Numbered from the stretch's first letter, positions 25,397 to 34,202 are shown. The stretch is DNA of 64,000 nucleotides from Actinoplanes solisilvae (GCF_003999975.1 NZ_RJAC01000034.1:1-64000); one strand, 5' to 3'. Numbers and translations: made by a program. The notes: a model not told the origin generated them from the sequence alone.

Positions 25397-25930
25397 ATGT
25401 CGGCCGATCCCCTGACCCGGGCCGCGGTCTTCTCCGGTCGAGCGCCGTCGCTGCACAACAGCCAGCCCTGGCCGTGGGTTCGCACCGCGGAGGCACTTGA
25501 CCTGCGGCTGGAGCCCCGCCGCGTGCTGCGGCTCACCGACCCGGACGCCCGCCTCGCCGTGCTGAGCTGCGGCGCGGCCCTGCACCACGCGCGGGTGCAC
25601 CTGGCCGCGAACGGCTGGTGCGCCGAGGTGAGCCGGTTCCCCGGACGGCGGCGACCCGGACCTGCTCGCCCGCCTCGTGCCGGGCGGCGAGGTTCCCCCC
25701 GACCACGACGCCCTGCGCCTGGAGCGGCAGGTGTTCCGGCGGTGGACGGACCGGCGCAACCCGCCGGGCCCGCCGCTCGATCTGCATCGGGTGCGCACCG
25801 TCCAGCGGGCCGTCCTCGGCCAGGGCGCCGGGCCGGCGCCGCGCTCATCGCCGAGACCCACCACCATGCCGCGGGCCGAAGGTCCTGGCCGCAGGCGCCG
25901 GCCGACCGGCTTCCCCGACGGGATCACGCT
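25397..25930 (+). pseudogene. Acg-type nitroreductase-like gene, frameshifted and truncated
   Basis: The first 80 residues (LTRAAVFSGRAPSLHNSQPW, LEPRRVLRLTDPDARLAVLS, CGAALHHARVHLAANGW) match the FMN-binding N-terminus of Acg/Rv3131-like nitroreductases. Near 25647 the frame shifts; GGDPDLLARLVPGGEVPPDH and LERQVFRRWTDRRNPPGPPL continue in another frame, then shift again. The C-terminal half is gone, replaced by the end of an opposing DedA-like gene. Follows the Usp gene by 33 bases, as is common in dormancy loci. Confidence 0.7.
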
Positions 25931-25949
25931 GCTCGACCGGGTGGCTGGT

Positions 25950-26506
25950 TCAGCCGCGCCGCCTCGCGCCGCGGCGGAGCCGGCCACGCAGCGCCGCGAT
26001 CGCGACCGGCACCACCGACACGACGACGATGCCGATCAGGATGAGCTCGATGTTCGACCGCACGAAGGCGATCTGGCCCAAGAAGTAGCCAAGGATCGTG
26101 ACGCCGCAGCCCCACAGCACGCCGCCCACGAGGTTGAAGAGAACGAACGTCCGGTACGGCATGTGGCTCGCGCCCGCCACCACCGGGGTGAAGGTCCGCA
26201 CGATCGGCACGAAGCGGGCCAGCACGGCGATCGGGACCGCGTAGAAGATAGCGGTGTCGCCGAGCTCGGCGTGGTCGCGCACCAACGTGGTGTCGGGCAC
26301 TCGGCTCTCGAGCCACTCCCCCGCGCTCGTGGTCAACGGCACGAGCGCCACCACGACGAGCGAGAGGATGGCGTTGAGGCCGGCGAGCCGTCGCCGGACG
26401 GCGGGCCACAGCGCCGTGGCGCCAGGATCAGGGCGCTCACCGGCAGCAGCACGACGACCGCGTGCACGAGCAGGACGTGCGCGGGGAGTCCGTTGACGGT
26501 GAACAT
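25950..26506 (-). pseudogene. Chimera: DUF2231-like head joined to DedA-like tail
   Basis: From ATG 26506: MFTVNGLPAHVLLVHAVVVL, a DUF2231-type membrane start. After a one-base shift near 26415 come ILSLVVVALVPLTTSAGEWL and RDHAELGDTA. The text then switches to DedA (SNARE-associated) sequence: LARFVPIVRTFTPVVAGASH, MPYRTFVLFNLVGGVLWGCG, VTILGYFLGQIAF, to the stop at 25950. The RFxPxxRTF motif is the DedA signature, but its first half is missing. A deletion between two membrane-protein genes created the fusion. Confidence 0.65.
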
Positions 26507-26593
26507 GCGTGGCCTCCGGAATTCAGGTCGATCTGCCGAGCGGACGGACGAGATTCTTGGAGTTCTCCCAGGAGCGCGCGGCACCCTTGGCTG

Positions 26594-26902
26594 GTGGAGA
26601 CAAGCGGCGCGGACGAGGGCGGCCAGGCCCGGCGCATCCTGCTGGTGGAGGACGACCGGGAACTCGGCGAGCTGCTCGTGCGGCTGTTCGAGCGCGCCGG
26701 ATACGCCGCTGAGCTGGCCCGCGACGGCCAGGCCGGACTCCATCTGGGCCTGACCCGGTGCTACGACGCGCTGCGCCGCGTGGCGATCGCGTTGATCGAC
26801 AGCGCGCTCAGCCACACCTCGGCCGGCGGCACGATCGAGGCCGCCGCGGTGCCCGGCAGGGGCGCCGCCTTCCTGGTACGGCTGCCGGCCGGTTCGTCAT
26901 GA
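26594..26902 (+). pseudogene. Chimera: receiver-domain head joined to histidine-kinase tail
   Basis: GTG 26594. Residues 1-~55 (ARRILLVEDDRELGELLVRL, FERAGYAAELARDGQAGL) are a response-regulator receiver without its phospho-Asp strand. Then CYDALRRVAIALIDSALSHT and GGTIEAAAVPGRGAAFLVRL are the N-box and C-terminal strand of a HATPase domain. An internal deletion thus fused a regulator gene with the kinase gene after it. Lacks phosphoacceptor, effector, DHp domain and G boxes, so not functional as a two-component pair. Confidence 0.65.
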
Positions 26903-26985
26903 GGCATCGGCGACCCGCGCCGGCTCATAGCCGGCTCACAGCCCACGGACCGCGGCTTCCCAGCAGCCCGGCCGACAGTGACGGC

Positions 26986-28395
26986 ATGACGGTTACCTCC
27001 AGCCCTCGCGCGCTGCCCCTTCCGGCGCCGTTCGGCCCCCGGCGCCCGGTGCCGGCCTGGTGGGGTGACGTCGGCGGCGTCGCCGCCGGGATCACCCTGG
27101 TCGTGGTGACCGCGCTGTGGCTGAGCAACGGCGGTTTCCAGCAGATCACCGGCGGCGGCCCGGACGCCGTTTCCGCAGCCGGTCGCCTCACCGGTCTCTG
27201 GGCTTCCGACCTGCTGTTGCTCCAGGTGCTCCTGCTGGCCCGGATCCCGCTGGTCGAGCGCGCCTTCGGCCAGGACAGGCTGGCTCGCTGGCACCGCTGG
27301 ACCGGGTTCACCTCGTTCTGGCTCATGGCCGGGCACATCGTCCTGATCACCGTGGGCTACGCCGCTGCCGAGCGCAGCGGCGTACTCGCCGAGCTTTGGG
27401 ACCTGATCCGGACCTATCCCGGCCTGCTGCTGGCCACCGCTGGCACGGCGGCGCTCTTGCTGGTGGTGCTGACCTCGGTCCGGGCGGCCCGGCGACGCCT
27501 GCGCTACGAGTCGTGGCACCTGCTTCACCTGTACGCCTATCTGGGCGCCGGGCTGGCGCTGCCCCACCAGCTCTGGACCGGCGCGGACTTCCTCGGTTCG
27601 ACCGTCGCGACGGTGTATTGGTGGACGCTCTACGCGGCCACGGCCGGTTCCGTGGTCGCCTTCCGCGTCGGCCTGCCAGCCTGGCGGAACTGGCGGCACC
27701 GCCTGGTCGTGACCCGGGTGGCCGCCGAGGGCCCGGGGCTGACCTCGGTCTATCTGACCGGCCGGCGGCTCGACCGCTTGCCCGTGCGGGCCGGGCAGTT
27801 CTTCCAGTGGCGGTTCCTGGACGGTCCGGGCTGGTCGCGGGGCCACCCGTTCTCGCTGTCGGCCTCGCCGCGGGGGACCATGCTGCGGATCACCGTGAAG
27901 GATCTCGGGGAGGGCAGCGCCCGCGTCGCCTCGCTGCGCCCCGGCACGAGGGCGCTGGTCGAGGGCCCGTACGGCAGGCTCACCGGTGACGGTTACACCG
28001 GCGGTCCGGTCGTGCTGCTGGCCTGCGGTGTCGGGATCACACCGCTGCTGTCCCTGCTCGGCGAGCTGCCGTACCGGCCTGGCGAGGCGACCCTGGTCTT
28101 CCGGGCTCGCAGCGAGACCGAGATCGCCTTCCGCGCGGAGCTGGAGTGGTTCGCCGCCCACCGCGGTGTCCGCCTGGTGTTCCTGCTCGGCGCCCGGGCC
28201 GACCGCCCCTCCTGGCTGCCCGCCCAGTTCGCGGACCACAGCGACGCCGACGCGCTGCGGCAGATCGCCACGCACGTCGGGCACGCCCACGTGTTCATCT
28301 GCGGTCCGCCGGACTGGGCCGAGGCCGCCCGCGTGGCCGCCCGTGCTGCCGGAACGCCCGCGGACCGGGTGCACACCGAACAATTCGCCTGGTGA
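26986..28395 (+). CDS. Ferric-reductase-like membrane flavocytochrome
   Basis: 469 residues from ATG 26986. N-terminal half: about six TM helices with heme-ligand His candidates (ARWHRWTGFTSFWLMAGHIV, ESWHLLHLYAYLGAGLALPH), the ferric-reductase-like domain. C-terminal half: FAD-binding GQFFQWRFLDGPGWSRGHPF (RxHPFS), MLRITVKDLGEGSARVASL and NAD-binding LLACGVGITPLLSLLGELP plus VFICGPPDWAE. It moves electrons from NAD(P)H through FAD and heme across the membrane. The next gene, 13 bases downstream, encodes a secreted FMN-binding protein, the probable acceptor. Confidence 0.9.
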   Translation: MTVTSSPRALPLPAPFGPRRPVPAWWGDVGGVAAGITLVVVTALWLSNGGFQQITGGGPDAVSAAGRLTGLWASDLLLLQVLLLARIPLVERAFGQDRLARWHRWTGFTSFWLMAGHIVLITVGYAAAERSGVLAELWDLIRTYPGLLLATAGTAALLLVVLTSVRAARRRLRYESWHLLHLYAYLGAGLALPHQLWTGADFLGSTVATVYWWTLYAATAGSVVAFRVGLPAWRNWRHRLVVTRVAAEGPGLTSVYLTGRRLDRLPVRAGQFFQWRFLDGPGWSRGHPFSLSASPRGTMLRITVKDLGEGSARVASLRPGTRALVEGPYGRLTGDGYTGGPVVLLACGVGITPLLSLLGELPYRPGEATLVFRARSETEIAFRAELEWFAAHRGVRLVFLLGARADRPSWLPAQFADHSDADALRQIATHVGHAHVFICGPPDWAEAARVAARAAGTPADRVHTEQFAW

Positions 28396-28408
28396 CGAGA
28401 GGCTGCCC

Positions 28409-28855
28409 ATGCGACGCATCACCCTCTGGCTCTTCTCCACGGTCGCGGCCGTGGTGCTGCTGTTCAGCTATCGCACCAGCACGGCAAGCACCGCGAGCGC
28501 CAGGACGCCGCCGGCGGCGGCTGCCCCGGCCACAACCGGTCCCGTACCCGGCCCGACCACCTCGGCCGGCCCGTCCGGCAAGACCTATACCGGGGCCAGT
28601 GTCGCGACCCGGTGGGGCGACGTGCAGGTCGCGATCACCGTCGCCGGGGGAAAGATCACTGACGTCGCGGTCCCGGTCTACCCCAGCGGGAACCACCGCG
28701 ACGAGGAGATCAACGCCCGGGCTTTGCCGATCCTGCGCAGCCAGACCCTCGAGGCGCAGAGCGCGGACGTCGACACCGTCTCCGGCGCCACGGTGACCAG
28801 CGAGGGCTACCTCCAGTCGTTGCAGTCGGCCCTCGACGCCGCCCACCTGTCCTGA
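28409..28855 (+). CDS. Exported FMN-binding domain protein (flavinylation motif)
   Basis: 148 residues: N-terminal signal anchor (LWLFSTVAAVVLLFSYRTS), Pro/Thr-rich linker, FMN_bind domain with VQVAITVAGGKITDVAVPVY and the motif DTVSGATVTSEGY (residues ~122-134). In this family the DxxSGA[T/S] Thr carries covalent FMN added by ApbE. No apbE is seen here. Together with the preceding ferric-reductase-like gene it forms a two-component extracellular flavin electron-transfer pair. Confidence 0.88.
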   Translation: MRRITLWLFSTVAAVVLLFSYRTSTASTASARTPPAAAAPATTGPVPGPTTSAGPSGKTYTGASVATRWGDVQVAITVAGGKITDVAVPVYPSGNHRDEEINARALPILRSQTLEAQSADVDTVSGATVTSEGYLQSLQSALDAAHLS

Positions 28856-28873
28856 CGCCGGCGGCCTGGTCGG

Positions 28874-29440
28874 TCAGCCGTGCGCGTGCTCGCCGAGCGG
28901 GCGGCCCGCGGTCACCGCGCCGATGCGGGTCAGCCACGCCGGGAGCCGGTCGTCGACCGTGCCGCAGCGGTACCCGACATGGCCGTCCGGCCGGACCACG
29001 ACAACGCCGCCTCCCTCCCGGCCGGTCAACCGATGCAGGTGAACGTACGGTCCCGGCGCGGGCAACCGCAGATCGGCCGCGTCCCGCTGGAGCAGCACGC
29101 GCATGCCCGGCCGTTCCAGCAGCCGGTGCACCGGCAGGCGCTCGTCGCCGCAGGTCACGATCTCGTCGGGCAGCCGGGCGCCGGGGCGTGGCAGGCCCCG
29201 GCCCGCGGGCCGCTCGTCGACCGCCGACGGGCCCGTGGGATAGCGCACCCAGAGCTGCGACAGCATCCGCCCGCCCAGGCTGAGCAGACCCGGAATCCGC
29301 AGCACCCACGGCAGTACCGGCACGGCGATCGGCGCGACGACGCCTCGCAGCAGACTCGCCACTCCCCCGGCGGACTCGGCCCAGAACACCGCGTCCGTCA
29401 TCGCCAGGACCCGGCCGGCGACCGGTCGCCGCGCCGGGAC
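28874..29440 (-). pseudogene. C-terminal part of an FAD aromatic hydroxylase
   Basis: Reads AGRVLAMTDAVFWAESAGGV, RGVVAPIAVPVLPWVLRIP, SLGGRMLSQLWVRYPTGPSA, then a thioredoxin-like C-terminal domain (RLLERPGMRVLLQRDAADLR, VVVVRPDGHVGYRCG). This is the end of group A hydroxylases such as rifampicin or phenol monooxygenases. The FAD-binding head is missing upstream of about 29440, where unrelated sequence starts. Open from an internal ATG at 29401 but not a full enzyme. Confidence 0.65.
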
Positions 29441-29475
29441 AGGCTGTACGCCGGTCAGGGCCGAACGACCCTGAC

Positions 29476-29740
29476 GCCAACGGATCCCCGGGGCAACCCG
29501 GGGCGCTGCTCGCGGCCGGACTGATGCACCTGCTCACCGTCGCCGTAGCCGAACCGCGCCGGTTCTTCGGCTGGATCATGGCGCTGGTCACGCTGATCGC
29601 GATCGCATGCCCTTGACGCTCGCCGACCGGCCCGCATCGCGACTGCCGTGATCAATCCGGCCATCGGTGTCGCTGTCGCGACGATCGTCGACAGTGTCGC
29701 CCGAACGACCCAGCGTCCCGGGCCGCCGCAGTCGCTCGGT
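29476..29740 (+). pseudogene. DUF6069-like membrane protein remnant
   Basis: Plus strand reads GALLAAGLMHLLTVAVAEPR, RFFGWIMALVTLIAIA, then after a shift at about 29612 TAVINPAIGVAVATIVDSVA and RTTQRPG. Two helices typical of the C-terminal half of small four-helix actinobacterial membrane proteins (DUF6069 type). The head is missing. A 7-bp stem (GTCAGGG/CCCTGAC, 29454-29475) marks the junction with the opposing hydroxylase fragment. Confidence 0.5.
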
Positions 29741-30058
29741 GGACGGGTTCCGACCCACGAACGGCCACAACGGCCGACGGGGCCTGACCCGTCTCAGCTG
29801 CCCGGCGCGATGCCCCGCGCGGCCAGGAACCGGACGAATCCCCCGAACTCACGGACCGCAGGCCGCGTTCCTGGCCGCCGGTGACGCACAGCCGGGACGC
29901 CTGGCCGGTTCCGCCCACCTCCGCTGAGCACCGTCCGGGACTCGCCTGCGGCGGCTCACCGGCGCCCGCCGTGGAACGGGACCGTCGGTGTACGCGGTCG
30001 TGCCGATCGGCCCTGACCGCTCCGGACGTGATGTGGCAAACCCGTAGGTGTGGAAAGC
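29741..30058. other. Gene-poor stretch before membrane protein
   Basis: No gene recognised. Near 29978 GGGACCGTCGGTGT has a DosR-like first half (9 of 14), and GTGGAAAGC just before 30059 serves as ribosome binding site of the next gene. Confidence 0.35.
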
Positions 30059-30784
30059 ATGACGACGGAACCCGGACCGGCGGTCGACGCGCGCGCCGGA
30101 TCGAAGGGAACGCGGATAGACCTCCTCGGCATCGGGGGTGCCGTCCTGCTCAGCGTCGACTCGGCCCGGGACAGCACCGGCTACGTGACCAGCCCGACCA
30201 TGCAGCTGAGCACCGCCACGGCCGCCGTGACCGCGGGGCACATCTCCATCACCGACACCGGTCTGTGGGCCCGCAACGTCGCCGACGTGGGCGGGGTGCG
30301 AGTGACCGTGGCCTCGGCCGACGGACAACCCATGTTCATCGGCATCGCCCCGGAGCGTGAGGTCGACGCCTGGCTGGCCGGCACGGCCCACGACCAGTTG
30401 ACCGGCTTCGAGTCCAGCGCCGGCCGCTACGACCGGGTCGCGGGTATGACCCGGGCCGTTCCCGACCCCACCGCCGAGACGTTCTGGCTGGCCAGCGGGG
30501 TCGGCTCCGGCGCCACGCTGCGCTGGGAGGTCACCGACGGCGACTACGCCGTGGTCGTCGCCAACCTGGACGGCACGCCGGGCATCGCCGCCGACGTGCG
30601 GGGTGCGATCCAGGTGCCCGACCTGACCGGCCTGGGCGGTGGGCTGCTCGCCACCGGCATAGTGCTCGGGCTGATCGCCGTCGGGCTGATCGTGCTGGGT
30701 GGTGTCGGCATCGGTCGCCGGCACACCGAACCACCGCCGACCGCCGGGCCGACCGGCCCAGCGCCGCAGGAGATCCCCCGGTGA
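30059..30784 (+). CDS. Membrane-anchored protein of unknown function
   Basis: 241 residues from ATG 30059. Extracytoplasmic beta-rich body (RDSTGYVTSPTMQLSTATAA, FIGIAPEREVDAWLAGTAHD, YAVVVANLDGTPGIAADVRG) and a C-terminal TM helix (LLATGIVLGLIAVGLIVLGG) with a Pro-rich cytoplasmic tail. Related actinobacterial proteins have an N-terminal TM helix before the RDxxGY motif. Here only RIDLLGIGGAVLLSVDSA remains, so the first helix may be shortened by deletion. A 2TM protein follows 31 bases downstream. Confidence 0.65.
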   Translation: MTTEPGPAVDARAGSKGTRIDLLGIGGAVLLSVDSARDSTGYVTSPTMQLSTATAAVTAGHISITDTGLWARNVADVGGVRVTVASADGQPMFIGIAPEREVDAWLAGTAHDQLTGFESSAGRYDRVAGMTRAVPDPTAETFWLASGVGSGATLRWEVTDGDYAVVVANLDGTPGIAADVRGAIQVPDLTGLGGGLLATGIVLGLIAVGLIVLGGVGIGRRHTEPPPTAGPTGPAPQEIPR

Positions 30785-30815
30785 CCGTCGGCTCGTAGGA
30801 GAAAGGAGCACCGCG

Positions 30816-31100
30816 ATGACACGGACGGACATGCCGGAGACCGGCGACCTGCGCGAGGTGGCGATCACCCGCCTGCGCAAGAAGCGCGACCTGCAGGCCC
30901 ACGTGCTGGCCTATGTCCTGGTCAATCTGTTCCTGACCGGAATCTGGCTGCTGACCATGCCCGGCGGATTCTTCTGGCCGATGTTCCCCCTGGCCGGCTG
31001 GGGCATCGGACTCGCCTTCCACATCTGGGACGTGCTCGTCGGCTCGGTCCCCTCGGAGGAGGCGATCCGCGCCGAGATGAAACGGCTGGAACGTCGCTGA
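30816..31100 (+). CDS. 2TM-domain protein
   Basis: 94 residues, ATG 30816 after GAAAGGAG. REVAITRLRKKRDLQAHVLA starts a 2TM domain with helices YVLVNLFLTGIWLLTMPGG and FWPMFPLAGWGIGLAFHIW. This family (DUF/2TM) is usually fused to sensors or stands alone as here; role unknown. Last gene of a short plus-strand unit that ends at the terminator at 31107. Confidence 0.78.
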   Translation: MTRTDMPETGDLREVAITRLRKKRDLQAHVLAYVLVNLFLTGIWLLTMPGGFFWPMFPLAGWGIGLAFHIWDVLVGSVPSEEAIRAEMKRLERR

Positions 31101-31106
31101 CACGAA

Positions 31107-31135
31107 CCGTGGCCCGGGAAGATCCCGGGCCACGG
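31107..31135. terminator. Bidirectional hairpin terminator
   Basis: CCGTGGCCCGGG and CCCGGGCCACGG form a perfect 12-bp stem with loop AAGAT between the 2TM gene and the convergent Usp gene. Confidence 0.75.
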
Positions 31136-31166
31136 TCGTCCGCGACATTTCTCCAGGCGCTGAGCG

Positions 31167-32090
31167 TCAGTCGACCAGGAAGACCGGGCAGTCCGCGTGC
31201 TGGACCACCGAACGGGACACCGAGCCGAGCAGCCCGGCCTCGCGGAGACCACCGCCCCGCCGACCGACCACGACGGCCGCGGCCTGGCCGGACGCCTCGA
31301 TCAATGCCTCGGCCGGGTCCTCGGCGACGAACCGCCAGTGCGTCGTCACCCCGTCCGACGTCTCCTGGCGCTCAACCCGGGGCGTCCGGCTCGCGTGCAG
31401 GAGCACGAGCTCACAGCCGCGCAGCTTGGCCTCCCCGTGGGCGAAGGCGACCACCCGGTCGCTGTCCGGCCCGCCGACGCCGGCCACGACCGGGCGGGCG
31501 TCGAACCCGGGCCGCGCCGGCCAGCCGGGGATCCGCACGAGCAGGACCGCGCCGGTGTGGCGAGCGGCCACCCGATCGCCGACGGTACGGCCGAACGCCG
31601 CGCCGACCGGCCCGTGCCGGTGCCCCACCACGATCAGCCCGGCGTCGCGACCCTCCGTCAGCAGGGCGTTCGCCGCCGGTCCGACGATCAGACGGCTGGT
31701 CACCGGGACCGAGCCGGAGCAGGCGTGCACGCGGTCGATCAGCCGTTCCAACAGGCGGGAGTCCACCATGCGCACGGACGCGTGAACGTCGCCGGAGTGC
31801 CGGGCATGCACGAGCCGGAGGTGCCAGCCGCGCAGCTCGGCCTCGATCGCGGCATGGTCGACGGCGACGTAGCTGGTCGCGCTGTCGTCCACACCGACCA
31901 CGACCAGACCCGTACGGGTGACCGTGGCGGGGGGCGGCGGGTCGAGCGCCGGGCCGACGGCGTGCTCCGCCCCGTAGCCGGCCACGTCGAGATAACGGTC
32001 GATCACATCGCTGTACCGTGTGGGTCGCCCACGGGTCGTGCAGCCGCGCACGGCGTCCCGCTCGGCACGGAGTCTGTCGAGATCAGTCAT
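31167..32090 (-). CDS. Tandem universal stress protein with N-terminal extension
   Basis: 307 residues from ATG 32090 (MTDLDRLRAERDAVRGCTTR). The first ~55 residues are an unusual helical/basic extension. Then domain 1 (VVVGVDDSATSYVAVDHAAI; VVGHRHGPVGAAFGRTVGDR, G-loop degenerate) and domain 2 (PVVAGVGGPDSDRVVAFAHG; VVVGRRGGGLREAGLLGSVS, canonical G-loop). Domain 1 probably binds nucleotide poorly. Part of the stress/dormancy block, downstream of another Usp gene. Confidence 0.85.
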   Translation of the reverse strand: MTDLDRLRAERDAVRGCTTRGRPTRYSDVIDRYLDVAGYGAEHAVGPALDPPPPATVTRTGLVVVGVDDSATSYVAVDHAAIEAELRGWHLRLVHARHSGDVHASVRMVDSRLLERLIDRVHACSGSVPVTSRLIVGPAANALLTEGRDAGLIVVGHRHGPVGAAFGRTVGDRVAARHTGAVLLVRIPGWPARPGFDARPVVAGVGGPDSDRVVAFAHGEAKLRGCELVLLHASRTPRVERQETSDGVTTHWRFVAEDPAEALIEASGQAAAVVVGRRGGGLREAGLLGSVSRSVVQHADCPVFLVD

Positions 32091-32170
32091 GGCCGCCTCC
32101 CCACACCGTTGGTCACCTCCATGACAACCCGGGCTGACCGGTGTGGACAGGGCCGTTGGACAGGTTCTGA

Positions 32171-32205
32171 CCGGCTCAACGGCCGATCGGTGGCTGTTGA
32201 GCCGG
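32171..32205 (-). terminator. Hairpin between two Usp genes
   Basis: CCGGCTCAAC and GTTGAGCCGG form a perfect 10-bp stem with a 15-base loop, 32 bases after the stop of the 32237-33100 gene. Likely its terminator. Confidence 0.6.
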
Positions 32206-32236
32206 CTGTGGCGCATGCCCTGGTCCGCTGGTGCCT

Positions 32237-33100
32237 CTACCGGACAACCGCGACCGTGGCCGGCACGTGATGCAGCACGTATCGGCTGATCGAGCCCAGC
32301 CGCAGGCCGGCGAAGCCGCCCCTCCCCCGCGCCCCGAGCACCACCATCCGCGCGTCCGCGGCAGCCTCTGCGATCACCCGGTACGGATGCCCGATGATCG
32401 CTTCGTGCCGTACCTCGACATCGGGGAACTTCCGGCGCCACGCCGCGGTCTGCTCCCGCACCGCGGCCAGCTCGGCCGTCGCGATCTCCTCAGGGTCGAC
32501 GTTCGGGCTGCCGATCAACGGGTCCGGGGGCGGCATCCAGGCGCGCACCACGAGCAGCGGGGCCTGTCCCGCGGCGGCCTGCTCGAATGCGAACCCAGCG
32601 GCACGATCGGCGTGCTCCGACTCGTCGAGGCCCAGCACGACAGGCCGTCCAGCCGGGTCATCGGGCTCCCGCACGACCACGACGGTGCACGCGGCATGCG
32701 CGGCCAGCGCCCCCGCCACCGATCCCAGCCAGAATCCTTCGAACACGCCGTGACTGCGGCCTCCGATCACCAGGAGATCCGCGCCGGCCGACAGCTCCCG
32801 CAACACCGACGCCGGGGTGCCGTGCGCGATCACTCGACTCGCCTCGACGCCGGGAAACTCGGCCGATTCCTCGTCGACGGCCGCCGCCAACATGGTTTCC
32901 AGGTCTTTCTCGGCCGCCATATCAGGCCATACCGGCACGCCGGGCACCATCGAGGCCGCCGGCATGTACTCCGGCCACCTCCACACATAGACCAGATCCA
33001 CTTCGGCCCGCGTACGGGCGGCCTCACGGAACGCCCACCGCAAGGCCCGCCGCGCGTCGCGTGACCCGTCGTACCCGACAACAATCCTCGTCTCGGACAT
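32237..33100 (-). CDS. Tandem-domain universal stress protein
   Basis: 287 residues, ATG 33100 after GAGGAGG. Domain 1: RIVVGYDGSRDARRALRWAF with LVIGGRSHGVFEGFWLGSVA. Domain 2: PVVLGLDESEHADRAAGFAF with VVLGARGRGGFAGLRLGSIS. Both ATP loops look intact. Tandem Usps with long insert helices (MVPGVPVWPDMAAEKDLETM) are typical of actinobacterial dormancy clusters. No clear DosR-like box upstream (only GGGACAGTGCCGCA, weak). Confidence 0.9.
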   Translation of the reverse strand: MSETRIVVGYDGSRDARRALRWAFREAARTRAEVDLVYVWRWPEYMPAASMVPGVPVWPDMAAEKDLETMLAAAVDEESAEFPGVEASRVIAHGTPASVLRELSAGADLLVIGGRSHGVFEGFWLGSVAGALAAHAACTVVVVREPDDPAGRPVVLGLDESEHADRAAGFAFEQAAAGQAPLLVVRAWMPPPDPLIGSPNVDPEEIATAELAAVREQTAAWRRKFPDVEVRHEAIIGHPYRVIAEAAADARMVVLGARGRGGFAGLRLGSISRYVLHHVPATVAVVR

Positions 33101-33284
33101 GGTGCAGACCTCCTCACCCCGAGCCTTCTTCCGCCCGCGACCCCGGCGCCAGCGCCAACCGGCCCGCGGGAGGGGGCTGTGCGGCACTGTCCCGTGCCGG
33201 GGCGCGGCACCTACGGTGTCCCTGCTGTTGTGTCCACAGTGGAAGGACCTTCGTATGGGCCGGGGAAGGCGAACTCGAACGTCG

Positions 33285-33560
33285 GCACCATGCTCATCAA
33301 GTGTGTGGCGGGCATCCACGAACCGGACCGGGGGACGATGCTGTGGGACGGCCGCGAAGTGCGTGTCCGCAGCCCTCGCGAAGCCTCCGCCCTCGGCATC
33401 GAGACCGTCTACCAGGACCTGGCCCTGGCCGACAACCTCGACGTCGTACAGAACATGTTCCTCGGCCGGGAGAAGCGGCGTCACTGGCTGCTCGACGAGG
33501 ACGAGATGGAACAGGCCGCGACGGCCACGCTGCGGGACCTGGGCGTTCGACCGGCGGCGC
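33285..33560 (+). pseudogene. Fragment of a sugar ABC transporter ATPase (RbsA/XylG type)
   Basis: Reads LIKCVAGIHEPDRGTMLWDG, REVRVRSPREASALGIETVY, QDLALADNLDVVQNMFLGRE and EQAATATLRDLGV. This is the stretch from just after Walker A to before the signature motif of ribose/xylose-type ABC ATPases. The Walker A P-loop is replaced by unrelated sequence (GPGKANSNVGTM) and the rest of the protein is missing. Dead fragment. Confidence 0.7.
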
Positions 33561-33619
33561 GTCTTGGAGTACATGACCAGCGGATGTGCCGGCACGATGG
33601 CGCCGCTCTGACGGCGGCG

Positions 33620-34120
33620 TCAAGCACGGGGGTGATCGGAGCCGCTGTCGCCGTCAGCACGGGGAGCCAGCACGACCACGGCGGTCTCGGTCGGCCGCAG
33701 TGCCGCGTAGGCGTCCAGTTTCGGGTCGAACTCGCTCCACCGGGCCCACAACCTCGACCGCTCGTCCCCAGTCGCGGCGTGGGCTCGGACCGGCCGGCTC
33801 CCGCCCACCGTCTCCACGACAGCATCCGGGTGCTCCCGCAGGTTCAGCCACCAGGCCGGCTCGGGCGATCCCCAGCCGTTCATGGCCAGTAGAACCACAT
33901 CGGGACCGTCGTCGAAGTACGCGAGGATGACGCCACGGTCACGACCGGTGCGGCGCCCGACGGTGGTCAGCCGCAGCATCCCCCACCGACCGTGACGCGG
34001 TCGCCGCAACCCGAGGCGCCCGCCGGTGGCGCGGTACAGAGCCCGATGGAACGACCAGGCGAAACGGATGAACCAGCGGGGCGGGAGCCAGGGTTTGCCG
34101 GCCTTCTGCTCCAACGACAT
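33620..34120 (-). CDS. F420-dependent (deazaflavin) nitroreductase-family protein
   Basis: 166 residues, ATG 34120 after GGGAGGACG. Split-barrel DDN family: RHGRWGMLRLTTVGRRTGRD, RGVILAYFDDGPDVVLLAMN, GWGSPEPAWWLNLREHPDA and VRAHAATGDERSRLW. Relatives such as Ddn use F420H2 to reduce quinones or nitroimidazoles and protect against redox stress. A DosR-like element (34189) lies 69 bases upstream. Confidence 0.87.
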   Translation of the reverse strand: MSLEQKAGKPWLPPRWFIRFAWSFHRALYRATGGRLGLRRPRHGRWGMLRLTTVGRRTGRDRGVILAYFDDGPDVVLLAMNGWGSPEPAWWLNLREHPDAVVETVGGSRPVRAHAATGDERSRLWARWSEFDPKLDAYAALRPTETAVVVLAPRADGDSGSDHPRA

Positions 34121-34188
34121 CGCGTCCTCCCTCGAACGACGGCACAGTGGTCTCCCTGGACCATTCACCCGGGAAGCGACCGCCGCCA

Positions 34189-34202
34189 GGGTCACACGTC
34201 CC
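34189..34202 (-). promoter_or_regulatory. DosR/DevR-like box upstream of F420 gene
   Basis: Minus strand GGGACGTGTGACCC, 10 of 14 to GGGACTTTCGGCCC, 69 bases ahead of ATG 34120. Confidence 0.35.

Noticed and set aside
26761..28440. 559-codon minus-strand frame
   Set aside because: Antisense of the ferric-reductase-like gene; Gly/Pro/Arg/Gln-rich shadow.
31160..33110. A response to GGGCCGTTGGACAGG and GGGACAGTGCCGCA as further DosR-like boxes
   Set aside because: Only about half of the positions match; below what I would call a site.
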